Shown: positions 35,989 through 44,960, counted from the first letter of the stretch. The stretch is 64,000 nucleotides of DNA from Neobacillus sp. OS1-2 (GCF_030915505.1 NZ_CP133265.1:4244001-4308000), one strand, 5' to 3'. Translations and numbers: made by a program. Notes: generated by a model not told the origin, from the sequence alone.

Positions 35989-36984
35989 GTGAGTACATCT
36001 GTAAAAGTAAAAACAATAACCATGCGTGAAGCCATTGTCGAAGCTCTACATGAGGAAATGGAACGTGATGAAAAAACGGTTTTGTTTGGTGAAGATGTTG
36101 GCAAATTCGGTGGTATTAATGCGATTACTAGAGGTTTGTATGAAAAATTCGGAGGAAAAAGGGTTTTTGATACTCCGATTGCCGAAACCACCATTGTTGG
36201 GGCCGCACTGGGTATGGCGATTACCGGACTCCGCCCAATTCCTGAATTGCAATTTGGCGATTTTGTTGGTATCGCTTTCGATGAAGTATTTAACAAACTG
36301 GGTAAATGGCGTTTTATGCACGGCGGCCAAATGGAAGTTCCGGTTACCCTACGGCTGCCCGTTGGAATCGCAGGTGGAGCCGGTCCTGAGCACTCCCAAA
36401 GCCCGCAAGCTTTGTTCATGCATGCGCCGGGTGTGAAAATCGCGATTCCTTCCACACCCTATGATGCAAAGGGGATGTTAAAAACGGCGATTCGTGACAA
36501 TAATGCCGTCCTATTCTTTGAACATAAACTGCTTTACGCTATGAAGGGGGAAGTTCCGGAAGAAGAGTATTTAATTCCTCTTGGCAAGGCTGATGTAAAA
36601 AAGGAAGGAAAAGATGTAACAATCATTGCAACGGCCCTTCAGGTTCAGACCTCATTGGAGGCAGCGGAGAAATTGGCGAAGCTTGGTGTGGAGGCTGAGG
36701 TTGTCGATCCTCGGACGCTCGCTCCGCTTGATATGGAAACGATTCTACAATCTGTCCGTAAAACAGGCCGGGTTCTTATTGTACATGAAGAACCGAAGAC
36801 GGGTGGCTGCGGTGCAGAAATTGCCGCCCAAATTTCCGAACAAGCCCTGTTTGACCTTCAAGCACCCATCAAACGAATTGGCAGTCCTGATGTGCCAATC
36901 GCACAAAGCATCTATTTAGAGCAATTCTACAGACCTAGCGAAGATCAGATTATCGAGGCTGTGAAGGAATTAATGGAGTACTAA
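35989..36984 (+). CDS. Thiamine-dependent dehydrogenase E1 beta subunit (acetoin dehydrogenase-like)
   Basis: The E1 beta subunit, 331 aa. It has FGEDVGKFGG near residue 28, the PIAETTIVGAALGMA segment and the C-terminal transketolase domain with EEPKTGGCGAEI, all typical of AcoB/PdhB. GTG 35989 is preferred (AAGGAGG about 10 nt upstream); the in-frame GTG at 35980 is too close. It follows E1 alpha after 15 nt, so the heterotetramer is co-expressed. Confidence 0.88.
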   Translation: MSTSVKVKTITMREAIVEALHEEMERDEKTVLFGEDVGKFGGINAITRGLYEKFGGKRVFDTPIAETTIVGAALGMAITGLRPIPELQFGDFVGIAFDEVFNKLGKWRFMHGGQMEVPVTLRLPVGIAGGAGPEHSQSPQALFMHAPGVKIAIPSTPYDAKGMLKTAIRDNNAVLFFEHKLLYAMKGEVPEEEYLIPLGKADVKKEGKDVTIIATALQVQTSLEAAEKLAKLGVEAEVVDPRTLAPLDMETILQSVRKTGRVLIVHEEPKTGGCGAEIAAQISEQALFDLQAPIKRIGSPDVPIAQSIYLEQFYRPSEDQIIEAVKELMEY

Positions 36985-36997
36985 AATCAAGTAGAGT

Positions 36998-37032
36998 CGG
37001 TGTTCCCGTCCTTAAAAATATCGGGAACACCG
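36998..37032. promoter_or_regulatory. Intra-operon hairpin between E1 beta and E2
   Basis: A perfect 11 bp inverted repeat (CGGTGTTCCCG) with a 13-nt loop, followed by TAAATTAAAAG rather than a T run. It may be an mRNA-processing or partial attenuation element that adjusts E1 to E2 ratios. No second promoter is obvious before E2. Confidence 0.55.
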
Positions 37033-37100
37033 TAAATTAAAAGTTTTATACAGAATGCACTTATAGATTATCTATCGACATATTTTAGGAGCGTGAAAAA

Positions 37101-38273
37101 ATGATCGAAATTAAAATGCCACGTCTTGGTGTTACGATGCAAAACGGAACAGTGTCCGAATGGCTGGTGGAAGAAGGAAACACTGTTGAAAAAGGCGATT
37201 TCCTATTTGTCTTGGAAACAGAAAAATCCACGCTTGATATTGAAGCCCAAGAGTCCGGAGTCTTGAAGAAAATCGTTGTCCCTTCTGGGAAAGAAGTGCC
37301 GGTGAATACCGTTATTGCAGTCATTGCCGAAGAAAACGAGGAAATTGATGTATCCGCATATTTTCAAGACGAAACAGCAAAAGCGGAAACGGCTGCAGCT
37401 GCATTGAAATTGGAACCGAAAGAGGAAACAAGTAGGGCAGAGGGGCAAAGTGGACAAAATGCTGGGAAAATTTCACCTAGGGCCAGAAGACTTGCCAAAG
37501 AACTCGGTGTGACCGTTGAAAATGTGGTTGGAACCGGCAAAGATGGAATTGTTACCGAAGAGGACATCCGCAAACTAGCTAAGTCCGAAACCACTGGCAT
37601 GGTAAAAGAAAGAATCGCTTTAAATAATGTGAAAAAGGCAATGGCCGAAAACATGCTAAACAGTTGGAGAAACATCCCACAATTTACGCAGATGATTTCT
37701 GTTAATATGGAAACTGCCCTTAAGGTAAAAAAAGAACTTGGTACTATCTCTATTAATGACATTTTGATCAAATCGGTTGGAAACGCCTTAAAGCATAATT
37801 CTATGGTAAATAGCCGCTTCGAGGATCAACAAATTATTGTATTTAACGAAGTCAATATTTCCGTTGCCGTTAACAGTAGCAATGGCTTGGTGGTCCCGGT
37901 GGTAAAAAATGTCGAAACTAAATCGGTTTTTGAAATTTCCCAAGAGATTCGAAGTTTGGCTGAGAAGGCTGAAAAGAACCAATTAACCATTGATGATTAT
38001 GCAAATGGGACGATTACGGTCTCCAACCTGGGCAGTCTCGGAATTGAAAATGGCACACCAATCATTAATTCTCCGCAATCTTCATTGGTTTTTGCCGGAG
38101 CGATTAAAAAGACTCCAATTGTCAATGAGGAAGGCGACATCGTCGTTGCCCCCATCATGACCCTTTCAATTAGCTATGATCATCGGTTTATTGATGGCGT
38201 TACAGGAGCCCAATTTACAAATGATGTAAAAATAGCGTTGGAAAAGCTGGAAGCCTCAGATTTATTGTCATAA
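37101..38273 (+). CDS. Dihydrolipoamide acyltransferase E2 component
   Basis: The E2 core, 390 aa. A lipoyl domain (1-75) carries the attachment Lys42 in ETEKSTLD. A peripheral-subunit-binding domain spans about 122-160 (SPRARRLAKELGV...GTGKDGIVTEEDI), and a catalytic acyltransferase domain with DHRFIDG (His361, Asp365) ends the protein. It transfers the acyl group from E1 to CoA. Only one lipoyl domain is present, as in AcoC. No E3 (dihydrolipoamide dehydrogenase) gene follows; an SDR takes its place, so E3 must be borrowed from another complex. Confidence 0.9.
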   Translation: MIEIKMPRLGVTMQNGTVSEWLVEEGNTVEKGDFLFVLETEKSTLDIEAQESGVLKKIVVPSGKEVPVNTVIAVIAEENEEIDVSAYFQDETAKAETAAAALKLEPKEETSRAEGQSGQNAGKISPRARRLAKELGVTVENVVGTGKDGIVTEEDIRKLAKSETTGMVKERIALNNVKKAMAENMLNSWRNIPQFTQMISVNMETALKVKKELGTISINDILIKSVGNALKHNSMVNSRFEDQQIIVFNEVNISVAVNSSNGLVVPVVKNVETKSVFEISQEIRSLAEKAEKNQLTIDDYANGTITVSNLGSLGIENGTPIINSPQSSLVFAGAIKKTPIVNEEGDIVVAPIMTLSISYDHRFIDGVTGAQFTNDVKIALEKLEASDLLS

Positions 38274-38296
38274 CCAATAACCGGGAGGAATCGTTC

Positions 38297-39067
38297 ATGA
38301 GATTAAGAGATAAAGTAGCCATTATCACTGGAGCCGGAAGCGGCCAAGGTAGAGCAGCTGCTAAAATATTTGCAAGAGAAGGAGCAGTTGTTGTCATTGC
38401 CGAGTGGAACGAAGAGAATGGAAGACAGATAGAAAAGGAGATTCTGGATGACGGACATCAGGCCCTCTTCATAAAAACGGATGTATCTAATGAAGATAAT
38501 ATAGTTGCATTGGTAGAGGAAGTGATCAATCGATACGGGAAAATTGATGTTGTTTTCAATAATGCCGGCATCGGATTTTCAGCCAATTCCGAGTATAAAA
38601 TGGCTTCATTAGTTGAAACCCCGCAAACCGATTGGAACAGTATTTTGGGGATCAATTTAAACGGTGTTTATCTGTTGTCCAAACATGTTTTGCCTATAAT
38701 GATGAAGCAAAATGGCGGAAGCATCGTGAATAATGCCTCACTAAATGGAATTGCCGGTGTAACGGGAGCAGACGCCTATACCGCGGCCAAAGGGGGAGTT
38801 GTTGCATTGACACGGGTCATGGCGGTTGATTACGGTAAATATAATATTCGCGTCAATTGCATCTGCCCTGGCGCGATTGACACACCTATGATAGCCGAAG
38901 TTCTAAGTGTCCCTGAATTTGCCGAAAAATTCGCGGAAGGATGTCCACTAAGAAGGGTGGGTAAACCGGAAGAAATCGCCAATGCTGCCCTTTTCCTTGC
39001 ATCGGATGAATCCAGCTATGTGACCGGGCTGATTATGCCTGTTGATGGCGGTGTGTATGCGCTGTAA
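38297..39067 (+). CDS. SDR family oxidoreductase in the E1/E2 operon
   Basis: A 256-aa classical SDR with TGAGSGQG near residue 12, NNAG, catalytic YTAAK and MPVDGG at the C-terminus. It resembles the minus-strand SDR at 28.4 kb more than the gluconate-dehydrogenase-like ones. It starts 23 nt behind E2 with a GGGAGG site, hence is co-transcribed. It occupies the place of acoL in acetoin operons and may interconvert the diketone and hydroxyketone forms of the E1 substrate (inference). Confidence 0.86.
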   Translation: MRLRDKVAIITGAGSGQGRAAAKIFAREGAVVVIAEWNEENGRQIEKEILDDGHQALFIKTDVSNEDNIVALVEEVINRYGKIDVVFNNAGIGFSANSEYKMASLVETPQTDWNSILGINLNGVYLLSKHVLPIMMKQNGGSIVNNASLNGIAGVTGADAYTAAKGGVVALTRVMAVDYGKYNIRVNCICPGAIDTPMIAEVLSVPEFAEKFAEGCPLRRVGKPEEIANAALFLASDESSYVTGLIMPVDGGVYAL

Positions 39068-39172
39068 ACCTTAGCGAAAAAGTGGAATAAACGGAAAAAG
39101 GTATTTTCTTGGGGGATTTTTTTCGGAGACTGTCGAATTGTATTAATTGGGAAATCATTTGTCGGGATGTGA

Positions 39173-41158
39173 TTGGAATTGGATCCTATTTACACATTGA
39201 AAGGCAGTTATCGAAACTTTGGAGCGTCCCAAGCGGAAAAAACATTAAAGAATATGTGGACGAATTACTTCATTAAGAAGAGAGAGGTTGAAGGAATTCG
39301 TCCTGTTATTTTAAGTTCATGGAAGCGCTCGCTTAAACACCGGGTGACCCCGTTTGCCAACCAAGCTTTGGTTTGCGACCTTACGACATTAATAAAAGTT
39401 CAACAAGAAAACAAGAATATTTTGACGCTTATTCGACCCTTTATGGATGATTTATTTGACATGGTTAAAGGGACTGACAGTTTAATTGCTTTTGCGAATA
39501 AGGATGGAATCGTCCTTGATTTATGCGGTGACAGTGAAATCGCCATGAACGCTGCATCCATTAACTTCACGGTTGGGGCTGACATGAGTGAAGAGTCCAT
39601 CGGGACAAATGCAATCGGGACCGCTTTGGTCACTGAAAAGGCCATTCAGATCATTGGCGCAGAGCATTACTGTGCCATTTGGCATAGTTCCCATTGTTCA
39701 AGCGCCCCGATTATCGACCCCTTTACTAATGAATTGATTGGAGCCATTACGTTAATAGGCTATATCCCAACAGCCAATCCCCATTCTCTCGGACTCGTTA
39801 AAACTGCCGCAGATACCATCGTAAAACTGATGGAACAGCAAGGAATCATGAAGGAAAAATATATGATGAACAACTACTTCAATGCGGCAATTGACTCTAT
39901 TTCAGATGGTATTCTCATTGTCAACCGCTTTGGAGAAATTATTCAGGCCAATAAGATGGCGTCGCATTTATTGAAGCTACCCATGAATGTGGGCAAATGC
40001 AGGCTAAGAGATATTGAACATTTACACCCATTTTCGATGTACCTATCAGAATCAATCCAAGGAAATGAAGTTATTTTTCAGGAAGAAATTGGCATGCCCC
40101 ATGATGAAAAACACAAGTTGATTTTTACCATGAGAGGAATTAATGATGGGAATGAACATATAGGTAGTATTATCATCCTCAAAAAGAAAGTAAACAAGGA
40201 AACCAATAAGCTGAAGGCAAAATACGTATTCTCTTCGCTCATTGGTGAGGCCCCCCTGTTTAAACAGGCGATTAAACGTGCCCAAAAGGCAGCCTGCACG
40301 GATAAAAGCATACTGATAACGGGTGAAAGCGGAACAGGTAAAGAACTTTTTGCCCAGGCCATCCATAATGAAAGCATGAGGCAAAGCAAACCATTTCTTG
40401 CCATCAATTGTGCGGCCATTCCAAAAGATCTCATAGCCAGTGAACTATTTGGTTATGTCGAAGGTGCCTTCACAAATGCCGCCAGGGGAGGAAGAAAGGG
40501 GAAATTTGAAGTTGCGAATGGCGGTACGATTTTTCTTGACGAAATAGGTGATATGCCGCTCGAACTGCAAGCTCATTTACTTAGAGTTTTGGAAGAAAAG
40601 GAAATTACTCCAGTCGGATCCCATTTGTCAAACCCTATTGATGTCCGTATTATCGCTGCGACCAATAAGGATTTGTTTCAATTGGTGAAAGAAAATAAAT
40701 TCCGCCTAGATTTGTTTTATCGTCTAAACATTATTTCTCTACAAATCCCTCCTTTGAATAAACGGAAACAAGATATTGAATTGTTTATTAGCCATTTTCT
40801 TCCTACCAAAAAGGTCAGTAATGGTGTTCTTACCCATTTTTTGGAATACGACTGGCCCGGCAATCTACGGGAATTCAAAAATGTGATGGAGCAAATTGAA
40901 ATTTTTTGCGAAGAATCGATTGTAACCGAGGAGCATCTTCCTTCTTATATTCGCTCGTCCATCCAAATTGAAAATAATGACTTGAATTTATATCAGTCAT
41001 TGGCAAATGAAACCAAGAAAGATACATTAATTTTTACATTGAAAAATAGTGGAAGCGTCTCTCAGGCAGCCAAAAAGCTGGGTGTTTCGGCAAGTACCTT
41101 ATATCGGTGGGCAAGTGAATATCAATTAAATGTTAAGGATTATATTCAATCGACTTAA
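39173..41158 (+). CDS. Sigma-54-dependent activator, AcoR-like (GAF-PAS-AAA-HTH)
   Basis: A 661-aa enhancer-binding protein. The N-terminal RPVILSSWKRS helix and GAF domain (about 75-220, with GTNAIGTAL and HYCAIWHSSHCSSAPI) are typical of AcoR. A PAS segment spans about 235-340. AAA+ has Walker A GESGTGK (384-390), the sigma-54 loop read here as GAFTNA (431-436) and Walker B GGTIFLDEIGD; a Fis-type HTH ends it. The fifth residue of GAFTGA is Asn instead of Gly. Translation starts at TTG 39173. It follows the P4 operon and precedes the dehydratase genes by 43 nt, possibly in one transcript with them. Confidence 0.9.
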   Translation: MELDPIYTLKGSYRNFGASQAEKTLKNMWTNYFIKKREVEGIRPVILSSWKRSLKHRVTPFANQALVCDLTTLIKVQQENKNILTLIRPFMDDLFDMVKGTDSLIAFANKDGIVLDLCGDSEIAMNAASINFTVGADMSEESIGTNAIGTALVTEKAIQIIGAEHYCAIWHSSHCSSAPIIDPFTNELIGAITLIGYIPTANPHSLGLVKTAADTIVKLMEQQGIMKEKYMMNNYFNAAIDSISDGILIVNRFGEIIQANKMASHLLKLPMNVGKCRLRDIEHLHPFSMYLSESIQGNEVIFQEEIGMPHDEKHKLIFTMRGINDGNEHIGSIIILKKKVNKETNKLKAKYVFSSLIGEAPLFKQAIKRAQKAACTDKSILITGESGTGKELFAQAIHNESMRQSKPFLAINCAAIPKDLIASELFGYVEGAFTNAARGGRKGKFEVANGGTIFLDEIGDMPLELQAHLLRVLEEKEITPVGSHLSNPIDVRIIAATNKDLFQLVKENKFRLDLFYRLNIISLQIPPLNKRKQDIELFISHFLPTKKVSNGVLTHFLEYDWPGNLREFKNVMEQIEIFCEESIVTEEHLPSYIRSSIQIENNDLNLYQSLANETKKDTLIFTLKNSGSVSQAAKKLGVSASTLYRWASEYQLNVKDYIQST

Positions 41159-41201
41159 CCCTGGGTTGGTTCATTAATTTGGGAAAAGGAGGAAATTATG
41201 T

Positions 41202-42659
41202 ATGATGACACAAGAAGAATATATTGAAAGTCTTCGCAAACAAAAGAAGGAAGTTTATTTCATGGGAGAAAGGGTTGAAAATGTCGTCGATCATCCAGCG
41301 ATGAGGCCGCATATTAATGCAGCATCTGTCACTTATAAATTGGGGACAGAAGAAGAATACGAAGAACTTGGCAGTGCTACCTCCCATCTGACCGGAAAGA
41401 AAATAAACCGCTGGACCCATATTCCGCAGAATCAAGAAGATCTTGTTAAAAAAGCGATGATGTTACGGGTGGCGGGACAAATAACAGGGACCTGCTTTCA
41501 ACGATGTGTGGGTATGGACGGCTTGATCACTCTTTATTCAACCACATGGGAGATGGACCGCGATCTTGGGACGAATTATCATGAACGATTTAAACGATTT
41601 TTAATTGATACGCAAAATAATGACTATATGATAGATGGAGCGATGACTGATCCAAAAGGTGACCGGTCGAAAAGACCGTTCGAACAACAAGACCCTGATC
41701 AGTATGTCAGGGTGGTAGAAGAAAGAGAAGACGGGATTGTGGTTCGCGGTGCAAAGATGCACCAGACCGGTGCCGTTAATTCCCATCAAATTTTAGTGAT
41801 GCCGGGTGCGGCGATGACGCCAAACGATGCAGATTACGCCATATCGTTTGCCGTTCCAGCCGATGAAAAAGGGCTTGTCTATGTTTTTGGACGGCAGGTG
41901 AATGACAGCCGGAAATGGGAAGGAAAAATTGATCAAGGAAATGCCAAATATGGTGTGGTTGGCGGAGAAGCACTGATTATTTTTGAAGATGTCTTTGTGC
42001 CGTGGGAACGTGTTTTTATGTATAAAGAAACCAAGTATACCGGAAAACTGGTTGACCGCTTCGCTTCCTACCATCGTCAAAACTATGGTGCCTGCAAGGC
42101 CGGAAATCTTGATGTGTTGATTGGAGCGACAGCTTCTCTTGCGGACATGCATGGAATCTCAAAAGCTAGTCATGTGAAGGAAAAGCTTTCAGAAATGGCC
42201 CACTTAGTTGAAACCATGTATAGTGGAGCTCTTGCCTGCTCCTTTAATTGTTCTACATCTGGATGTGGGACGGCTTTTGTTGATCCGGTACTGGCAAATA
42301 CTTCTAAACTCAACACTGCCCGTTATTATCCGGAAGTAACTAAGATTTCACAGGATTTAGCAGGTGGGTTTGTTGCCACATTACCATCTGAAAAAGAATT
42401 AGATAACCCACGGATTGCCCCTTATATTCATAAATACTATCGTACCGGTGAAAATGTAGATCCTATTCAAAGAATTAAAATGGGACGGCTGATTGAAAAT
42501 ATGACAGGCTCGACACCGATTATCGAATGTATGCATGGTGCTGGATCACCGCAGGCACAAAAAGTCGTTATTCAAAGATCCATTAATTGGGGAGAAAAGA
42601 TTAAATTTGCTTCGGAAATTGTCAAGGATACAGAGGCAACCAGTGAAGTAACAAGTTAA
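41202..42659 (+). CDS. 4-Hydroxybutyryl-CoA dehydratase / vinylacetyl-CoA delta-isomerase family
   Basis: A 485-aa flavoprotein of the HpaB/AbfD superfamily. The [4Fe-4S] ligands of 4-hydroxybutyryl-CoA dehydratase (Cys99, Cys103, His292, Cys299 in Clostridium aminobutyricum, from memory) match Cys98, Cys102 (CFQRC), His291 and Cys298 (HRQNYGAC), all offset by one. Active-site residues I recall as Gln101, Thr190, Glu257, Tyr296 and Lys300 also match at Gln100, Thr189, Glu256, Tyr295 and Lys299. This makes a radical dehydratase giving crotonyl-CoA far likelier than an aromatic hydroxylase, the usual automatic name. An AGGAGG site precedes the start. Followed by 3-hydroxybutyryl-CoA dehydrogenase and thiolase genes that complete conversion to acetyl-CoA. 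Confidence 0.88.
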   Translation: MMTQEEYIESLRKQKKEVYFMGERVENVVDHPAMRPHINAASVTYKLGTEEEYEELGSATSHLTGKKINRWTHIPQNQEDLVKKAMMLRVAGQITGTCFQRCVGMDGLITLYSTTWEMDRDLGTNYHERFKRFLIDTQNNDYMIDGAMTDPKGDRSKRPFEQQDPDQYVRVVEEREDGIVVRGAKMHQTGAVNSHQILVMPGAAMTPNDADYAISFAVPADEKGLVYVFGRQVNDSRKWEGKIDQGNAKYGVVGGEALIIFEDVFVPWERVFMYKETKYTGKLVDRFASYHRQNYGACKAGNLDVLIGATASLADMHGISKASHVKEKLSEMAHLVETMYSGALACSFNCSTSGCGTAFVDPVLANTSKLNTARYYPEVTKISQDLAGGFVATLPSEKELDNPRIAPYIHKYYRTGENVDPIQRIKMGRLIENMTGSTPIIECMHGAGSPQAQKVVIQRSINWGEKIKFASEIVKDTEATSEVTS

Positions 42660-42780
42660 TTTACATCGAACCATACCATTATTTGCGCCCGAGTAGATGC
42701 CCATTTGCAGCTGCTCGGCTTCATTTTATGTAGCTTCTTTTACATAGTATGAGACAAAAAGGAAACGGGAGGAAATGAGC

Positions 42781-43620
42781 ATGTCTAAGGTTCTCGTTAT
42801 CGGAACAGGAACAATGGGGGCAGGAATCGCACAAGTCATTGCACACCATAACCACGAGGTCACATTGTTCGATCAATCCAAAGAACAGCTTGAAAAGGGA
42901 ATGGGCGGTATTGAAAAGCAGCTTAATTCTTTAGTAGAAAAAGGAAAAATAGATTCACAACAAAAAGAAACCACTTTATCGCACCTAGAACCAACCTCTA
43001 CCTTTCCACATAATTGTTTTGATCTCATCATCGAAGCTGTTCCTGAAAAAAAGGAGATAAAAAGTACCGTTTTTAAACAAATGGATACAATCAGTGATGA
43101 AAACACGATTTTAGCTACCAATACCTCATCGATTAGTATAAGTGAAATATCGTCGTATATTGAAAAACGAGATCAAGTGATAGGACTGCATTTTTTTAAT
43201 CCGCCAACCATTATGAAACTAGTAGAAGTGATCCGTGGCCAACGGACAGATGAGAAGATTGTTACGAGAAGTAAAGAGTTTATCCATTCAATTGGAAAAG
43301 TACCGATTGAAGTGAATGAAGCTCCTGGCTTTGTTGTAAACCGTATGTTAGTTCCTATGATCAATGAAGCTGTCTTTCTATTGATGGAAGGAGTTGCCTC
43401 GGCTGAAGAAATTGACCAATCCATGAAATTAGGTGCAAGCCATCCGATTGGTCCACTAGCCTTAGCCGATTTGATCGGTTTAGATGTGTGCTTACAGGTG
43501 ATGGAGGTATTATACGATGAGTTTTCAGATAGTAAATACCGCCCAGCACCATTATTGCGAAAGATGGTTCGGAGTGGCTATTTGGGTAGAAAAACCAAAA
43601 GGGGGTTTTATTCCTATTAA
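42781..43620 (+). CDS. 3-Hydroxybutyryl-CoA dehydrogenase
   Basis: A 279-aa (S)-3-hydroxyacyl-CoA dehydrogenase, NAD(P)-dependent. The Rossmann motif GTGTMGAGIAQ is at residues 8-18, the catalytic His is in GLHFFNPP, and APGFVVNR and ADLIGLDVCLQ are family landmarks. ATG 42781 is preferred (GGGAGG 9 nt upstream). It oxidises 3-hydroxybutyryl-CoA to acetoacetyl-CoA, the step after hydration of crotonyl-CoA. An enoyl-CoA hydratase would be needed in between and is not in the window. Confidence 0.92.
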   Translation: MSKVLVIGTGTMGAGIAQVIAHHNHEVTLFDQSKEQLEKGMGGIEKQLNSLVEKGKIDSQQKETTLSHLEPTSTFPHNCFDLIIEAVPEKKEIKSTVFKQMDTISDENTILATNTSSISISEISSYIEKRDQVIGLHFFNPPTIMKLVEVIRGQRTDEKIVTRSKEFIHSIGKVPIEVNEAPGFVVNRMLVPMINEAVFLLMEGVASAEEIDQSMKLGASHPIGPLALADLIGLDVCLQVMEVLYDEFSDSKYRPAPLLRKMVRSGYLGRKTKRGFYSY

Positions 43621-43715
43621 TGAATAAAATCTGGCCCGTAAAGGATTGGGGATTACTGAAAAATCAAATTAGGTAAGGGATGACAATACTATTTATATAA
43701 GAAAGGATGAAGAAA

Positions 43716-44894
43716 ATGAAAGAGATCTATATTTTAGAAGGAGCAAGGACACCGTTCGGTTCATTTGGAGGATCGTTAAAAGACGTGGGGGCCACAGAAC
43801 TCGGGGTAACCGCAAGTAAAGAAGCGATCAAACGAAGTGGTATTGAAGCAGACCATATTGACTTCTCTGTTGTAGGAAACGTGATCCACACTGCCCGTAA
43901 TGCTTCCTATCTAAGCAGGCATATTGCCTTAAAATCAGGACTACCCATTACAAGCCCTTCCTTAACAGTTAATCGTTTGTGCGGCTCAGGCTTGCAAGCA
44001 GTCATATCTGCTGCCCAGTCTATCTTGTTAGGGGAGGGGGAAGCGGGTTTAGCTTGTGGAACTGAAAATATGAGTCAGTCCCCATATGTCATGTATGGCA
44101 GCCGCTTCGGAACAGGCATAAAGAGTCCGCAATTAGATGATATGTTGTGGGCGACGCTCACGGATGAGTATAGTGGAATTGGTATGGGGGTTACAGCTGA
44201 AAATATAGCAAAGAAATATAAAATATCACGTGAAGAACAAGATGAATTTGCGTTACAAAGTCAACAAAGGGCATCTTCTGCGAGAAAAAGTGGGGTATTT
44301 CAAAAGGAAATCGTTCCAGTTGAAGTAAAGAATAAAAAGGGAAGTTTATTGATCACAGATGATGAGCATATTCGGGAAAATACTAGTATCGAAGCTTTAA
44401 GAAAATTAAAACCCGCATTTGATAAGGAAGGAACGGTTACATCTGGGAATGCCAGTGGAATTAATGATGGGGCTGCATCACTTGTTGTTGCTAGTGACTC
44501 CTTTATTTCCAAGCATGGGAAAACACCGTTGGCCCGTATTGTTTCCTGGGCCATTGCAGGGGTTGAACCAACATTAATGGGGATCGGTCCCATTCCGGCT
44601 ATCCAAAAACTCCTAAAAAAGGAAAATCTAACGATACAAGATATTGATTTGTTGGAAGTAAATGAAGCTTTTGCTTCACAGTATTTATCTGTTGAGAGGG
44701 AACTGGGATTAAACCGGGAAAAGACGAATGTTCACGGCGGGGCGATCGCTCTTGGACACCCTGTTGGAGCAAGCGGGGCGAGGATTCTATATTCACTTAT
44801 CCTAGAATTAAAGAGAAGAAACGGGCGGTTCGGAATTGCTTCTCTCTGTATTGGGGGAGGCCAAGGAATTGCAATATTAGTTGAAGCATGTTAA
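43716..44894 (+). CDS. Acetyl-CoA C-acetyltransferase (thiolase)
   Basis: A 392-aa degradative/biosynthetic thiolase. Nucleophile Cys89 lies in NRLCGSG; the NEAFA, ALGHPVGASGAR and CIGGGQG blocks complete the active site. It splits acetoacetyl-CoA into two acetyl-CoA, or runs in reverse to feed 3-hydroxybutyrate polymer synthesis. ATG 43716 has AGAAAGG 10 nt upstream. It ends the dehydratase-Hbd-thiolase group and is followed by a palindromic terminator. Confidence 0.92.
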   Translation: MKEIYILEGARTPFGSFGGSLKDVGATELGVTASKEAIKRSGIEADHIDFSVVGNVIHTARNASYLSRHIALKSGLPITSPSLTVNRLCGSGLQAVISAAQSILLGEGEAGLACGTENMSQSPYVMYGSRFGTGIKSPQLDDMLWATLTDEYSGIGMGVTAENIAKKYKISREEQDEFALQSQQRASSARKSGVFQKEIVPVEVKNKKGSLLITDDEHIRENTSIEALRKLKPAFDKEGTVTSGNASGINDGAASLVVASDSFISKHGKTPLARIVSWAIAGVEPTLMGIGPIPAIQKLLKKENLTIQDIDLLEVNEAFASQYLSVERELGLNREKTNVHGGAIALGHPVGASGARILYSLILELKRRNGRFGIASLCIGGGQGIAILVEAC

Positions 44895-44934
44895 TTTTTC
44901 TCCTTAATAGCTTAATTAAATTCGTGATAAGGGC

Positions 44935-44960
44935 ATCCACCATTTTTAAAAATGGTGGAT
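44935..44960. terminator. Perfect palindrome after the thiolase gene
   Basis: A 26-nt perfect palindrome, arms ATCCACCATTTTT, whose A/T centre forms the loop. It is followed by TTATT. It probably terminates the dehydratase-thiolase transcript. Confidence 0.7.

Noticed and set aside
41202..42659. Reading this gene as a 4-hydroxyphenylacetate 3-monooxygenase
   Set aside because: All four iron-sulfur ligands of the dehydratase branch are present, and the neighbours are CoA-ester enzymes, not a flavin reductase or ring-cleavage genes.
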